In this document: piece by piece, positions 53,206 to 63,266 of the stretch
Numbering within the stretch: the stretch's first letter is position 1
How the letters are laid out: the number at the start of each line of letters is the position of its first letter
Made by a program: the position numbers and the translations under genes
Assembly (NCBI RefSeq): GCF_000143415.4
Contig: NW_003314378.1
Location: forward strand, 265,039-329,038
Direction: 5' to 3'
DNA from: Selaginella moellendorffii
Taxonomy: Eukaryota; Streptophyta; Lycopodiopsida; Selaginellales; Selaginellaceae
DNA: 64,000 nucleotides
Notes under the pieces: model-generated
Databases searched by the model: none
Told to the model about the DNA's origin: nothing
The model's input: only the letters and a program-made list of their open reading frames with translations

Positions 53206-54716
53206 CAGTGTATAGTTTTATCTTAAGAGTAACATTCCATGAACTAGAGAGTAGAATTTAGTTGCTCAACCAAAGTCCCACCCATATCCATAACCCACGC
53301 CTTGTCCACCAGTGAAATCAACTCTCTGCGAGGAAAGAAAATAAGATCCAAGCACTAATCACGCAAGTTTACCGCAGATCATGGCTCACAACGAGCAACG
53401 TCCTCTCCTTCCTTAAGTACGCGAGGTAAGAATGTAGCTTGGAAGTTTTGGTGAGGTGTTGCTGGTCTCTCTATCTCTTGAAGCGCCCGAAGAGACAACG
53501 CATGTTACTTTCGATGAATCGGCAGTTTCCCTCCCACAACCGGCCAAGGCACACAACTCGGCTTGCAAAAATGGCGAAGAGGTTTGCAATTTTTTTTCCT
53601 TCTCTATATACTGAAGTCTCAAGCTTGCAGGGGTGCCAGAATGCTGAAACGGATTCTACCAGCTGGTGAGCTTGTTTATTTTCGCGTGGCTATTGGTGAA
53701 ATTCATGATGTTCTTGCTTTTTAAGGTTTCTTCGACTCGACTATGCTGCCGCGATGCGTCCCCATCCTGAGAAGGTGCAAAGCTTACTTGCTAATTTTTG
53801 TAGAACTTCTAAGCTTTGCTGTTTACAGGCTCAAAGAGGGGGTGAAGATGCTTTCTTCACTGAAGGCTCCTGGATGGGTGTTGCTGATGGTGTTGGGGGC
53901 TGGGCCGGAGAAGGTAAGAAAAATCTTTCTTTGAGTCTGTTTTTCCAAGAGTTTTTACTGGTTTTCAGACATTGATTAGGGGATGTATTCTCGGGAGCTT
54001 ATGAGACATTGTCAGGCATTGGTTGTAAACAGCAAAGGGAAACCGGACCCCAAGGACGTGCTTGTCAAAGCCGCCGGCAGTACAAAGGCCCAGGGATCAG
54101 CAACGGCAGGGATCAGCAACGGTCCTTGTGGCTGCATTGTTTGAGCAAGTAAGCTAGTCGGATTTGATGGTTGAGGCTGAGTCTGGTCATATATTTCAGA
54201 CACTGTACGCAGCAAACTTGGGAGACTCGGGGTTCATCATAGTTCGCAATTGGCAAGTAGTTGCAAGCTCGGAGCCCATGCAGCATAGTTTTAACTTTAC
54301 GTTTCAAGTTGGAACGTTTGGTGACCATCCGACGGTTGCAGAGGTACTCTTGCTTTTCCCTTAAGTTCTCTAATTTTCCGTCTACAGGAATTCAAGATCC
54401 CTGTCTGCAAGGGGGAAACCATTGTTTTGGGAACTGATGGCCTTTTTGACAATCTCTTCAACAACGACATAATCGAAGTTCTTAAAAAATCTCTTGGGTC
54501 CGACCAAGTCAACTTGAAGGTGAACTCTCGCTGTTGAAGAATCTCAAGATTGCTGAGATTCTCTTCACTTTACAGGCAGCTGCAGCAGACCTTGTAGCTG
54601 GGGCGCAGGCCAAGCGTTTGGACAGCCCGTTTGCCAGGGCGGCTGCAAAGGCGAGAATGAATTGGAGTGGTGGAAAGCTAGATGATACCACGGCAGTTGT
54701 GGCGTTTGTGACGTGA
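53206..54716 (+). pseudogene. PP2C phosphatase (PPTC7-like), copy G, most complete but dead
   Basis: The copy that shows the full gene. Exons include 53829-53913 (GGEDAFFTEGSWMGVADGVG), 53969-54148, 54200-54343 (TLYAANLGDSGFIIVRNWQV), 54388-54519 (IVLGTDGLFDNLFNND) and 54576-54716 (last exon, ending SGGKLDDTTAVVAFVT). Introns are 55, 51, 44 and 56 bp. The metal-binding Asp residues of GGED, ADG, TDG and LDD are all present. Two lesions kill it: TAG at 53977-53979 (Ser in the other copies) and a 16-bp duplication at 54107-54122. It lacks the one-base deletions of A, B, C and E. The start codon is unclear. Confidence 0.9.
54091..54122 (+). repeat. 16-bp tandem duplication in PP2C-G
   Basis: CAGGGATCAGCAACGG at 54091-54106 and again at 54107-54122; single in all other copies. 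Shifts the frame. Confidence 0.97.
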
Positions 54717-54899
54717 TATTTGAGTCGCGAAGGGTAAACATTTCAAGCAGTTTTTGCAGGGGCCAGTGTAAATTGCTCAGGCCGTTAATATTTGCGGTAT
54801 TTCCGGTTCTTTCGCTAATTGTATGACATCCTTTTGATTTGATTCAAACCGCTCATTCTGTTTAGAGGGAACTGCTCAAGGTCACTTGAGGTGTTAGAC

Positions 54900-55449
54900 A
54901 TGTAGTTTAGCTGGACGATCACGAGCAAGCTCAAGATACTCAAGCTCTCCGGCAACATGATCTCTGGCTCGTCCTTCTCGGGGGTACATCGAGCTGCTAG
55001 GCCTTTGGCACGATGGGATCTTTCGCGACTGCGTGGCTCTCCAGGAGCTCTTCAACAGTCTCACACCCTCGTCCAGCAGCAAACTCCAGAATGTCATGCT
55101 CGGAAGTGCTCGAACAACGTTTCAGAGGAGCTCGTGTGGGCTGTATCTTGTCTCTCAGCTTGGGCAGACTCTTTGAGTTTGCTCGGATCTCTCGGAGAAC
55201 CGGTTGGAGGTTCTGAAGGACTAAGTGGTGGAAACCCTGCTCCGGTCGGATAGCAACAAAGAGCTCACGGAGAACAGCTTGAAGGACAGCTCCAGGCGAG
55301 CTCGTGTGGAGGATCCTTGGATACCGCTCTTGTCCCAGTACCGTGCGACTCCACCAGAAAGATGGTGAGGAAGGTGGCGACAAGCCAATTGGCTGGAGCC
55401 GTGACTTCCTTCTTTGTCTCGAGTATTTGGTCGCGTGTCCCGTCCACAT
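54900..55449 (+). pseudogene. LRR-like remnant upstream of FUT-G
   Basis: Best LRR resemblance in the array: SKLKILKLSGNMISGSSFSG at 54925-54985, keeping bases absent elsewhere. Ends at the donor CACATG|GTGAGC near 55449/55450. Confidence 0.4.
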
Positions 55450-55485
55450 GGTGAGCCACGGAATTGTTTCTTAGTGGTGGTGGTT

Positions 55486-56328
55486 GTTTCCCCGAGGTGC
55501 TGGTGGCCTATCTCGATTACAACTACAGGGACCAGGACAAGGCCTTCTTCTGCCAAGATCAACAGCAAGCTCTCAACTCCAGCGCGCGGTGGATCGTCCT
55601 CTCCTCCGGCCAGTACATCACTCCGGCGCTCTACAACGTCCCGGCTTTCAGGAGCAAGCTCGAGGAATGGTTCCCATAGCAGGAGGCCATCTTCCATCTC
55701 CTGGTGAGGTACCTGTTGCTTCCCAGTGACTTCGTGTGGGACAAGGCGGCCAGGTACTACGACGCGTACCTGGCCCAGGCCGAGCTTCTAGTCGGGGTCC
55801 AGCTGCAAAACCACATCTGGTTCTCGCCACCCAACCTCGCCGAGGATACATTCGACTGCCTGGTGCAACAAGGCGCGCTCGCAAACACCACCCAGGAGCG
55901 AGCTCCCAGATCGTCGGTGAGGAAGAACAGCAAGAAGGTGGCGGTGCTGGTGGTGTCGCTCAACTCTCAGTACTCGGAGACGCTCAAGAGCAAGGTGCTG
56001 GGATACGATCTAGCGGACGGCTCCTCGGTGTCCATCCACCAGCCGAGCGTGGAGGGCGTGGAAAACACGAAGAACTTGGATCACGACGCACAGGCGGTGA
56101 TGAAGATCTAGTTGCTGTCGATGAGCGATGTCCTGGTGACGAGCCCGCCATCCACGTTTGGCTACTCGGCGGCGGGGCTGGCGGGCGTGAGGCCCGTGCA
56201 GTTCGTGTGCGACCAGAACAAGAGCGTGGTTTGCTCGGTGAGGGAGACGATGGAGCCGTGCTACCACGTTTATCCGGCTCAGTTCGCATTGAAAAGTGCG
56301 AATGCAGCGTGGGTTTCAGACTAGTCTA
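55486..56328 (+). pseudogene. Fucosyltransferase GT37, copy G, N-terminal part missing
   Basis: Begins inside the gene at the FPEV region, joined to the intron-like sequence that normally lies upstream of FUT; anchor and GIGNK motif are gone. Further stops: TAG in place of Gln after WFP at about 55677, and TAG after MKI at 56109-56111 (Tyr in the others). The end lacks the DNIEKC bases. STFGYSAAGLAGVRP is kept. Confidence 0.92.
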
Positions 56329-56672
56329 TAGAAAGTTCTTAAAGCTTTTAAAATTTTATTTTCTTTCTCGTGATAGATTTCTAAGTTGCTCCTTGGCTGC
56401 ATGATGCAAATCTAGCGTCATTTGTAGATTTGCGTGGTCAGGTCATGCTCTTGGCCCACGCAAAGTTGCGCCAAGGCTGCCTTGAAATCCAGGTAATTTG
56501 GTACCAAGAGCTTATAGACTTCAAATGGCGAGCTGTCTTTTGGGCAGGACTTTGAAAAACTGCTCGTAGAGTGTTCTGGCTTGGAAGCTAACGAGTCTTG
56601 TTTTGACAGATGGCACGTGCAAAGGACTTGACTGTTTACCAAGCCCGGTGGAGAACTTTCTGTGTGAATGAA
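56329..56672 (+). other. FUT-G 3' flank with exon-like remnant
   Basis: Like copy D it has the CAG|GTAATTTGG donor without the extra bases of A-C. Confidence 0.3.
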
Positions 56673-56678
56673 TATAAA
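56673..56678 (+). promoter_or_regulatory. TATA box of peptide gene G
   Basis: TATAAA 105 bases before the ATG at 56778. Confidence 0.5.
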
Positions 56679-56777
56679 GCACTGGAGGCCCATTGGATCC
56701 AATCGTAGCAGAGCAAGCACAGCTCTTGGTTCTTATACAACGATATCATCACTACGTTTAGTGCTTTTGTGGCTGGA

Positions 56778-57020
56778 ATGGATCGTGGAAGGATACTTCT
56801 TGCCATCACATTGGTGATCATGATCAGCGGCAACATCGATTGTTCCAGGCCAGGCTCGTTTTCGGTGATGAGCCAACAGGCCGAGCTTTTCAATTTCGAA
56901 TTGCGCCTTCCTGTTGTTAACAAGATCCACACTCTTCTCGAAAGGACCTCCCGGAGAATGCTCACCCAGGATCAGCCCACGCCAGCTCCCGGCCCTTCCG
57001 GGTGCTGCCACGATAAGTGA
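56778..57020 (+). CDS. Putative secreted peptide precursor, IDA-like (copy G)
   Basis: 80 residues, MDRGRILLAITL start. Core DQPTPAPGPSGCCHDK, the C-type tail, although the N-terminal part is closer to D and E (ITLVIM, FNFELRL). This mix suggests gene conversion or recombination between units. Confidence 0.57.
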   Translation: MDRGRILLAITLVIMISGNIDCSRPGSFSVMSQQAELFNFELRLPVVNKIHTLLERTSRRMLTQDQPTPAPGPSGCCHDK

Positions 57021-57214
57021 AGAGGCGGACAGCCACGTGGCTGACACGTCACTCTAGGAGACACGTCAGGCTCTTTCCATCTGGCGGCGAATTCTCCTCC
57101 AAATCCTCCACTCCTTTCCCCATTCTTCCCCACCTCCGCTCCCTCCCATTACAGTCACACATCAATTTACCCAGCTTGCGTCCATGAGGCGCTTGTCTCA
57201 CCAAGGTGAAGGGG

Positions 57215-57740
57215 AATGATAAAGGCAACTTTCCATTTTTCCTTGACTTGGGAGCTGCGTGGAATTCCTAGAAGTTCCACTCCAGCAAGTAAAGTCTCCA
57301 CAAGACTTTCAGGGATGTCTTGCACAGCTGCGAGCAATCAGCCGTGGTGGTGGCTTGCCCTTGTTCTGGCGAGAAGATCTGCAAAGAGGAGCGGCTGCAG
57401 TGAGTCTTGAAGATTCGCAGGTCGTTCGGATTGGGCATTGGGCAGCACTGGCAAAGGCAGATTTTCTCCCACTTGACGTGATGGAGTCTCATTGAAATGC
57501 ACGTCTGGTGAGATGGTCAGCGCCTTTGAGACAGGATTGTCGATCTTGTAAGCCTTGTGTTCAATGCTATAGCCTAGAAAAATGCCTCGTTCGCTTGTTC
57601 GAGTGAGTTTTTTTCTAGTTTTAGAGGGGATATGGACGCTATGGAAGGTGCACTAATCCGTTCGAATTCCACTTTGTGCAAGAACCTTTGACAATCCTGG
57701 ACCTCAACATTGGCAAACACTTAAACGTAGATTTGTTTTC
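57215..57740 (-). pseudogene. Copia integrase-tail/linker remnant (copy G)
   Basis: Linker of the short type (as B and C); the GYSIEHKAYK region near 57540-57590 is preserved with substitutions. Confidence 0.6.
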
Positions 57741-57774
57741 TTACAGTCTTAAGGCCACGAGTCAAGCTTACGGG

Positions 57775-58005
57775 GCTGGCTTTGGCTAAATTGTTTAGCC
57801 TTCACAATGCAGTTGGCAGCGAGAAGCAGAGCGTCGTTGCCTGCTCCAGCTGTGAGGCGGAGGCTAGTTCCGCATGCAAAGAGGCCATCTGGCTTCGCCG
57901 CCTCCTCAACGACCACCCGGCCCAACACCAATCTACAGTGACAATCAAGGCTACATCGCCTTGAGCAAACATCACAAGATTAATTCCCGGACGAAACACA
58001 CACCA
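57775..58005 (+). pseudogene. Copia RNase H remnant (copy G)
   Basis: SEKQSVVACSSCEAEASSAC and KEAIWLRRLLND, then a frameshift before SKHHKINSR. Confidence 0.7.
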
Positions 58006-58404
58006 CGCTGGGAGACACGTCCAGTTCTTTCCATGTTCTTGTGATTCCAATCTTAATAATGCAATCTTAATTGAACATCACCACAGCCTGGAAATCGAGT
58101 GCACTGCTCATCCCACCAAACAATCTGATCTCGTGCACAGCATGAAACGAACATTCTCTGTGCCTCTCCTGATAGAGCCATACAGAACCTTCTCATGTCC
58201 AGCCACTTGATTATTATATGCAGCACACTCAAATACGTCCAGGTAAATCTCGAAATCCTCTCAAAGTAGGCTAAAGGAGATACTTTCTCATCTTGCCAAA
58301 AGCCTCTTCTAACACATGCTTGAGGATTAGAGAGGGCTTGGGTGAGTTGGCAAAGTGTAGTTTTGGTCTTTTTCTTGAAAATCATGGACCTCACTTCACT
58401 ACCG
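58006..58404. other. Non-coding spacer (copy G)
   Basis: No gene seen. Confidence 0.5.
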
Positions 58405-58750
58405 CATAAAGGGATCACTGCGTTTGCTCATTGTGGCGAGGGCGAGAAAGTCCTCGATGGGAGCGTGGAAGGTGACATTCCGGCCTGCGCCTACATCAGC
58501 TCCGTGAATCGCAACAAGGATTTCTTTCTTCTCGTGACAGAGGATTTTAGGATCGCGCCAGGCAGGGATCAGTTCGTCTGCATGATCGATATCTTCGGCC
58601 GTGACAGGCAACTGGAGAATGCCGAGGAATTGCTGCGTGCCATGCCGTTTGTGCCGGATGCTCTGGTTTGTAATGTTTCGGGCATTGGATCGACGTATGT
58701 GCTGGCAATTCGCTCCAAGAGAGTGTTTAAAATGGAAATTGGCGGGAAAG
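58405..58750 (+). pseudogene. PPR-protein fragment (copy G)
   Basis: Longest uninterrupted version: FLLVTEDFRIAPGRDQFVCM, IDIFGRDRQLENAEELLRAM and PFVPDALVC in one frame; then VLVASCRSHYD is deleted (VCNVSGIGS). Confidence 0.75.
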
Positions 58751-58880
58751 CGATGTGTTTGTTTTTTATTCTATCTAGCTGTGCTTACGAAAGTCCCACT
58801 ATCGAAAGGTGACAGCTTTGGAAAAATAATTTAATTATATATGTAACTTAGTCAAGTGTGCCTCGCAACCAGAGAGACTT

Positions 58881-59546
58881 TCAAGTCATGCCGATGAGCT
58901 CTCTCAGCTTCTGGATGAGACCACGGTCGTCAATCTGGAACGCTTTCGCGATCACGTCGTCATTGATTGGAGGATTGGAATCAAACACCGCCTTGGCCAC
59001 CTGAGTTGCCCCGGGGTTTTGGCTGTTGAAGCCAGCCATCGCAACCGCAGGCTCCTTTCCAACGTTGAGCTGGAAGTGGACGAGTCCCCTAGGGAAGACG
59101 AACAGATCTCCAGGATAGAGCATTTGGGCGAAGAGCTTGTTGTCCGGCAAGGTGGTGACGAATCCGACTAAGAGGTTCCCGTGCACGAGGAAGAGCAGCT
59201 CGGATCCTCGGGGATGGACGTGGGGGGGATTGGTGCCGCCGGGAGCATAGTCGACGCGGGCAAAAGCTACACCAAAGGTGTTGAGACCGGGGAAATTGTT
59301 GACACTCGCCAGCGTGACGTTGGAGCCGAGCTTGTTGTCGGTGTTCCCGGGAGTCGCCAGCAGGCTCGACTTGAAGTCCTCGGCTTTCACATCGGCGGCC
59401 GCCTTGCAGACGACGCCGTTCACTTTGATCTTGGAGCCATTGTCTGCAACGCAAAAGTCCTGCAGCATATCTTCATCCGCGGCATGCACAAACAAGATGG
59501 AGCTGATTGCTAGGAGGAAGGATAGAACAAAACGAAGATGAGCCAT
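58881..59546 (-). CDS. Germin-like protein (copy G, intact)
   Basis: 221 residues, same protein as C, D and E. Last gene of the array; its upstream side runs into unique AT-rich DNA, so it is the copy with the most distinct distal promoter. Confidence 0.95.
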   Translation of the reverse strand: MAHLRFVLSFLLAISSILFVHAADEDMLQDFCVADNGSKIKVNGVVCKAAADVKAEDFKSSLLATPGNTDNKLGSNVTLASVNNFPGLNTFGVAFARVDYAPGGTNPPHVHPRGSELLFLVHGNLLVGFVTTLPDNKLFAQMLYPGDLFVFPRGLVHFQLNVGKEPAVAMAGFNSQNPGATQVAKAVFDSNPPINDDVIAKAFQIDDRGLIQKLRELIGMT

Positions 59547-59593
59547 CTTGCGAGCTTGGAAAAGACTGATGGAGCTATATGAGGGAGGGGCAG

Positions 59594-59604
59594 GCATTTT
59601 ATAG
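59594..59604 (-). promoter_or_regulatory. TATA box of GLP copy G
   Basis: CTATAAAATGC on the minus strand. Confidence 0.75.
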
Positions 59605-60275
59605 CTGGAGGAGGGGAGGCGAGGTCCTTTGGATGACTTTGTCGTGAATCGTGCACGATTTTAGGTACACGGTCTTCTGTTCCCTTCTATTTCATTTTTT
59701 ACTCTTACTGTCCGCGTAACACAATCTGATTTGTTTGCTGCCAAGTCGTCTCGGAAGTTTTCTTCTACCGGGCTTGTCTAGAGCCGTCAAAATCATCTTT
59801 TTTGTGTGTAAATGATGACGACCTTGGTTTTGATGGTAGGAACCGGTCTCAGTGAAACTCGAGTTTTACACGGTCTTGGTAAAAGCTTGACACTAAATTG
59901 CTTTATTCTTCTTGGCACCAGAGACTTCTTATGTGTGGAGTTTTAACGGAATTATTATGGATTGTGTAGGTCCATTGCTGACACAAATAAATTATGGGTA
60001 TATAGACCAAAGGTACGTCTATGTAGGTTATCAGTTTTGCATAAATAGTCATTGTGATTAGGACAAAATAGAATGTTTATTGAAATTGTTTTAGTAAAGA
60101 AAAGGTATGAAAAGTGACCTAAAGCTAATCAATTAAGTTGTAATATGATATAATAATTAATAAAATCATATTTTAATCATAGAATTATTTTCTTTTACTA
60201 CATCCTACAACCATTCCTTATTGATAAGGGTTGCCACTTTATTAATCAATTTAATACAATAAACTTATGATATTG
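59605..60275. other. Right edge of the array
   Basis: GLP upstream homology continues to about 60079, is interrupted by about 150 bp of AT-rich DNA, resumes at 60232 with TGCCACTTTATTAATC and stops near 60275. Confidence 0.7.
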
Positions 60276-61702
60276 AATAAAAATGTTATTTAAATTAAAA
60301 TTTAATGTATATAGCTTAGTTATATTCAAAATTAAAGATATTATAATTCAGATTTAAATAAAAAAATTGATAAATACATTCTTATAAAGGTTACAACAAA
60401 AATAGTCAGTATAATCCAGTGAAAAAATTATTATTATTTTTTTACTTTTATAGATATGAAAAAAAATAAAAATTACCTGTTGTAATAAATCATTAAATGT
60501 TTTTATTTCTATTTCAATTTGTTTTTAAATAAGTACTTTATAATTTGTTTTGTATGTTTATTTTTGTTGTAAGGTTTTATAAACACTAAGTTTAATAAAT
60601 TTACATTTTTAATCATATTCATTAACTAAATACTTTATAATATTTTAAATAGTTAAACATTTTTACACTTAGTTCTTAATATGCATGACTGTGTGGAAGA
60701 GGGGAGACAAAGTCAATAATTAGCTCTTTAAAAAGTGTTTTTTAAGGTGTATACATGAATATTTTATATTTTTTCCCCATTTAAAATGACATTTTTATTT
60801 ATAAATGATGTAATACAATTAAAAATACTTTATGTATGTAAATAAAAATTTAAAATTATTAATGAAAAATAATTAATAATATTTATTTTGATGTTTAAAC
60901 TAAAAAATAATTGTAAAAACTCCACAAACACCCATGATTAATTAAAGTGTCATAAGAGCATAAAAGAAGGTGTTACATAGAGTTACACTCCACTTGCTTT
61001 AATACAAATTGCATTTCTAGCCAGTTGTGGAGCTTTTTCTTAATTTGGATATTTATTGGGAATTATTGTGCAAAATTTAAATTAGTTATTTTAAAATATT
61101 AAATCATAAGCATTATTTTTGTATTTACAAACTACTACAGGGCTACTATTTTGAAAGAAAGGTTGCAAAACTTTACTCTATCAGCAGCAGAAGAGCTAGA
61201 GTTTTGTTGATGGCGTGGAGGAAAATGACTCATGAAACATCTTATGATGTGCATTAGTGATTTTTATCCCCAAGATGAGCTCGTTTTTGAGCCAGCAGGC
61301 CGGGTTTGGGAGCTCGTTGGAAGACTGGGAGGTCCTCCACAATGCATGACAGGTGCCCGAGGACAAACAGAAACAAGGCTAAAGTGGTGAGTTCTATTTT
61401 TCTCTAACATGGCCGCGCAGATCAGTGGCGAATTGCCACCACAGATTCATACTTCATCATGCTGGAGAAGAAGAAGAAGCTGGCTTGTTTCAACTATTCT
61501 TTGCAAACCAGGCAGATTTGCAAACAGATTGTAGAATGACGAGCAAAATACTCAAAGCAACATTCAATCAATCAAATTTAAATGAACGATACACATTTTG
61601 TTTGTGCCATGCTAATTTGTTAACGATCAAAACAATTCATTATCATTATTTAGCTTAAAGTTGCAAGGGTGAAAAGAGAATGCAGAATGCCGAAAAAGGA
61701 GT
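60276..61702. other. AT-rich intergenic DNA
   Basis: Strongly AT-rich to about 61130, then mixed sequence up to the PSAT stop codon. No conserved coding frame, RNA gene or repeat unit recognised. The last 50-100 bases will hold the PSAT 3' untranslated region. Confidence 0.6.
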
Positions 61703-63013
61703 TTACTTGGCCTGATGCCTTGCCTGGAAATCCTTCATGAGCGCCACCAGCTTCTCCACGCCCGCCCTGGGCATGGCGTTGTAGATGGACGCTCTCACGC
61801 CCCCAACCGAGCGATGCCCCTTGAGCTGCACCATCCCTTTGCCAGCAGCCTCCTTGACAAACGCGGCCTCCATCTCCGGCGACGCCATGGTGAAAGGAAC
61901 GTTCATCACCGACCTCACCGATGCCTCCACCGGGCACTTGTAGAAACCGTCGCTGCCATCGATGGCCCGGTACAAGATCTCGGCCTTGTCATTGTTCTTC
62001 CTGGCTATGGCTTCCAGCCCGCCCTGGTGGAGGAGGTCCTCGAAAACAAGCCCGCACATATAGATGGCGAAGCACGGCGGCGTGTTGTAGAGCGACTTGT
62101 TGTCGGCGTGCGTCTTGAAGTCGAGCATGACGGGAGTGATCGGCTGCGCACCGCCCACCAAGTCCTTCCTCACAATCGCGATCGTCACCCCGGACGGCCC
62201 GACGTTCTTCTGCGCGCCGGCGTAGATCACCCCGAACTTGGACACATCCACCGGCTTGGAGCAGAAGTTGGAGGACATGTCCGCCACCAGGATCGTCCCC
62301 TCCCCGACCGCCGGATACCAGTCCTTGAATTCCACTCCGTGGATCGTCTCGTTGGTGCAGACATGGACGAACTTGGCACCTGGAGTGAGCTTGAGCTCCG
62401 ACCCTGACGATGGAATGGAGGTGTACTTGGTGGCCTTGCCGCTCCACGCGAGATTCGCCTTGCAGTACTTCTGCGCTTCCTTGTAAGCTTTGTCGCCCCA
62501 GGAGCCCGTGACGATGAAGTCGGCAGTGTCCTCCGGCGAGCAAAGGTTGAGCGGGATAGCCGAGAAGAGCGTGGAAGCCCCGCCTTGCAAGAAGAGGACC
62601 TCGTAGTTGTCTGGAATGGCCAGCAGCGCTCGAAGATCTGCCTCGGCCTTTTGGATCACGGAAAGAAATTCTTTCCCCCGGTGGCTCATCTCCATGATGC
62701 TCATCCCACAGCCCTGCCAGTTGTAGAGATCCTGCTGCGCCTTCTTCACCACATTGGCGGGCAGCGTCGCCGGCCCGGCCGCGAAGTTGTAAACCCTGCC
62801 ATCGTTCTCGATGCTCTCGATCCGCGACGACGGCGCAATCCCGGTGCCTACCGTCGCCGTGCACGAAATCTCGCGCTGCCGCCGATCGGGGTGCCCGATC
62901 CTGACGCGGGAGAATGGCGATACCTGTGAAGCCGGTGACGAGCAGCGCCCATCGCCGCCGAGGAATGTGGATCGGGCCACCAGCGCGCGCGCCATGCCCG
63001 CATTTGCCGCCAT
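61703..63013 (-). CDS. PSAT: Phosphoserine aminotransferase, plastid
   Basis: 436 residues, one exon. Converts 3-phosphohydroxypyruvate and glutamate to 3-phosphoserine and 2-oxoglutarate, the second step of the phosphorylated serine pathway in plastids. Residues 1 to about 65 are Arg/Ser-rich with few acids, a likely transit peptide. The enzyme starts at VYNFAAGPA (74-82). FLQGGAST (141-148), SWGDKA, NETIHG (221-226) and DMSSN (from 245) are class V aminotransferase motifs, and Lys269 in AGAQKN holds the PLP. The tail has [15 protein letters not shown]. Length and motifs match plant and bacterial SerC/PSAT. Its start lies 253 bases from the end of the flavodiiron gene on the same strand. Confidence 0.97.
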   Translation of the reverse strand: MAANAGMARALVARSTFLGGDGRCSSPASQVSPFSRVRIGHPDRRQREISCTATVGTGIAPSSRIESIENDGRVYNFAAGPATLPANVVKKAQQDLYNWQGCGMSIMEMSHRGKEFLSVIQKAEADLRALLAIPDNYEVLFLQGGASTLFSAIPLNLCSPEDTADFIVTGSWGDKAYKEAQKYCKANLAWSGKATKYTSIPSSGSELKLTPGAKFVHVCTNETIHGVEFKDWYPAVGEGTILVADMSSNFCSKPVDVSKFGVIYAGAQKNVGPSGVTIAIVRKDLVGGAQPITPVMLDFKTHADNKSLYNTPPCFAIYMCGLVFEDLLHQGGLEAIARKNNDKAEILYRAIDGSDGFYKCPVEASVRSVMNVPFTMASPEMEAAFVKEAAGKGMVQLKGHRSVGGVRASIYNAMPRAGVEKLVALMKDFQARHQAK

Positions 63014-63266
63014 CGATCGGTCGCCCTCTCAAGAACCCTAGCTCCCAGTGCTCGGTTAAATAATAACAATGGGAATGTTAAGTACGTCTTTCTTCCTTCC
63101 TTTCTCCTTCCTGGGTTGCTGAGATCACACCAACCAACCATGTTTGACAAGCATATTCGATAAAATATCTCACTGTGATCAAAGTATTTCTCACTGTGAG
63201 CGAAGCTTTCGTCATTCCTCCAATGCTCTTGATTTTATGATCAGGCTTTCGCTCGGCATCGCTCCA
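63014..63266. other. Intergenic region between FLV and PSAT
   Basis: Must hold the FLV 3' end and the PSAT promoter and leader. A near-repeat CTCACTGTGA(T/G)C occurs at about 63170-63200. No clear TATA box. Confidence 0.4.

Larger units (their letters stand above)
1..60275. repeat. Tandem array of seven 8.2-8.4 kb gene-bearing units
   Basis: The same succession (PP2C, LRR-like block, FUT, small peptide, Copia remnant, PPR fragment, GLP on the other strand) recurs seven times. GLP 3' ends at 16758, 25164 and 33430 are 8406 and 8266 bp apart; those at 36966 and 45412 are 8446 bp apart. Copies A and B are 12.55 kb apart because A carries a 4.37 kb Copia insertion. Homology with the other units ends on the right near 60275, after an AT-rich insertion at about 60080-60231. 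The left edge lies outside the window. Copies A-D and G are forward; the interior of 36688-51851 is reversed. Confidence 0.95.

Noticed and set aside
60276-61130. Possible organelle DNA insertion or matrix attachment region in the AT-rich stretch
   Set aside because: AT-richness alone does not support either; no organelle gene or defined motif was seen.
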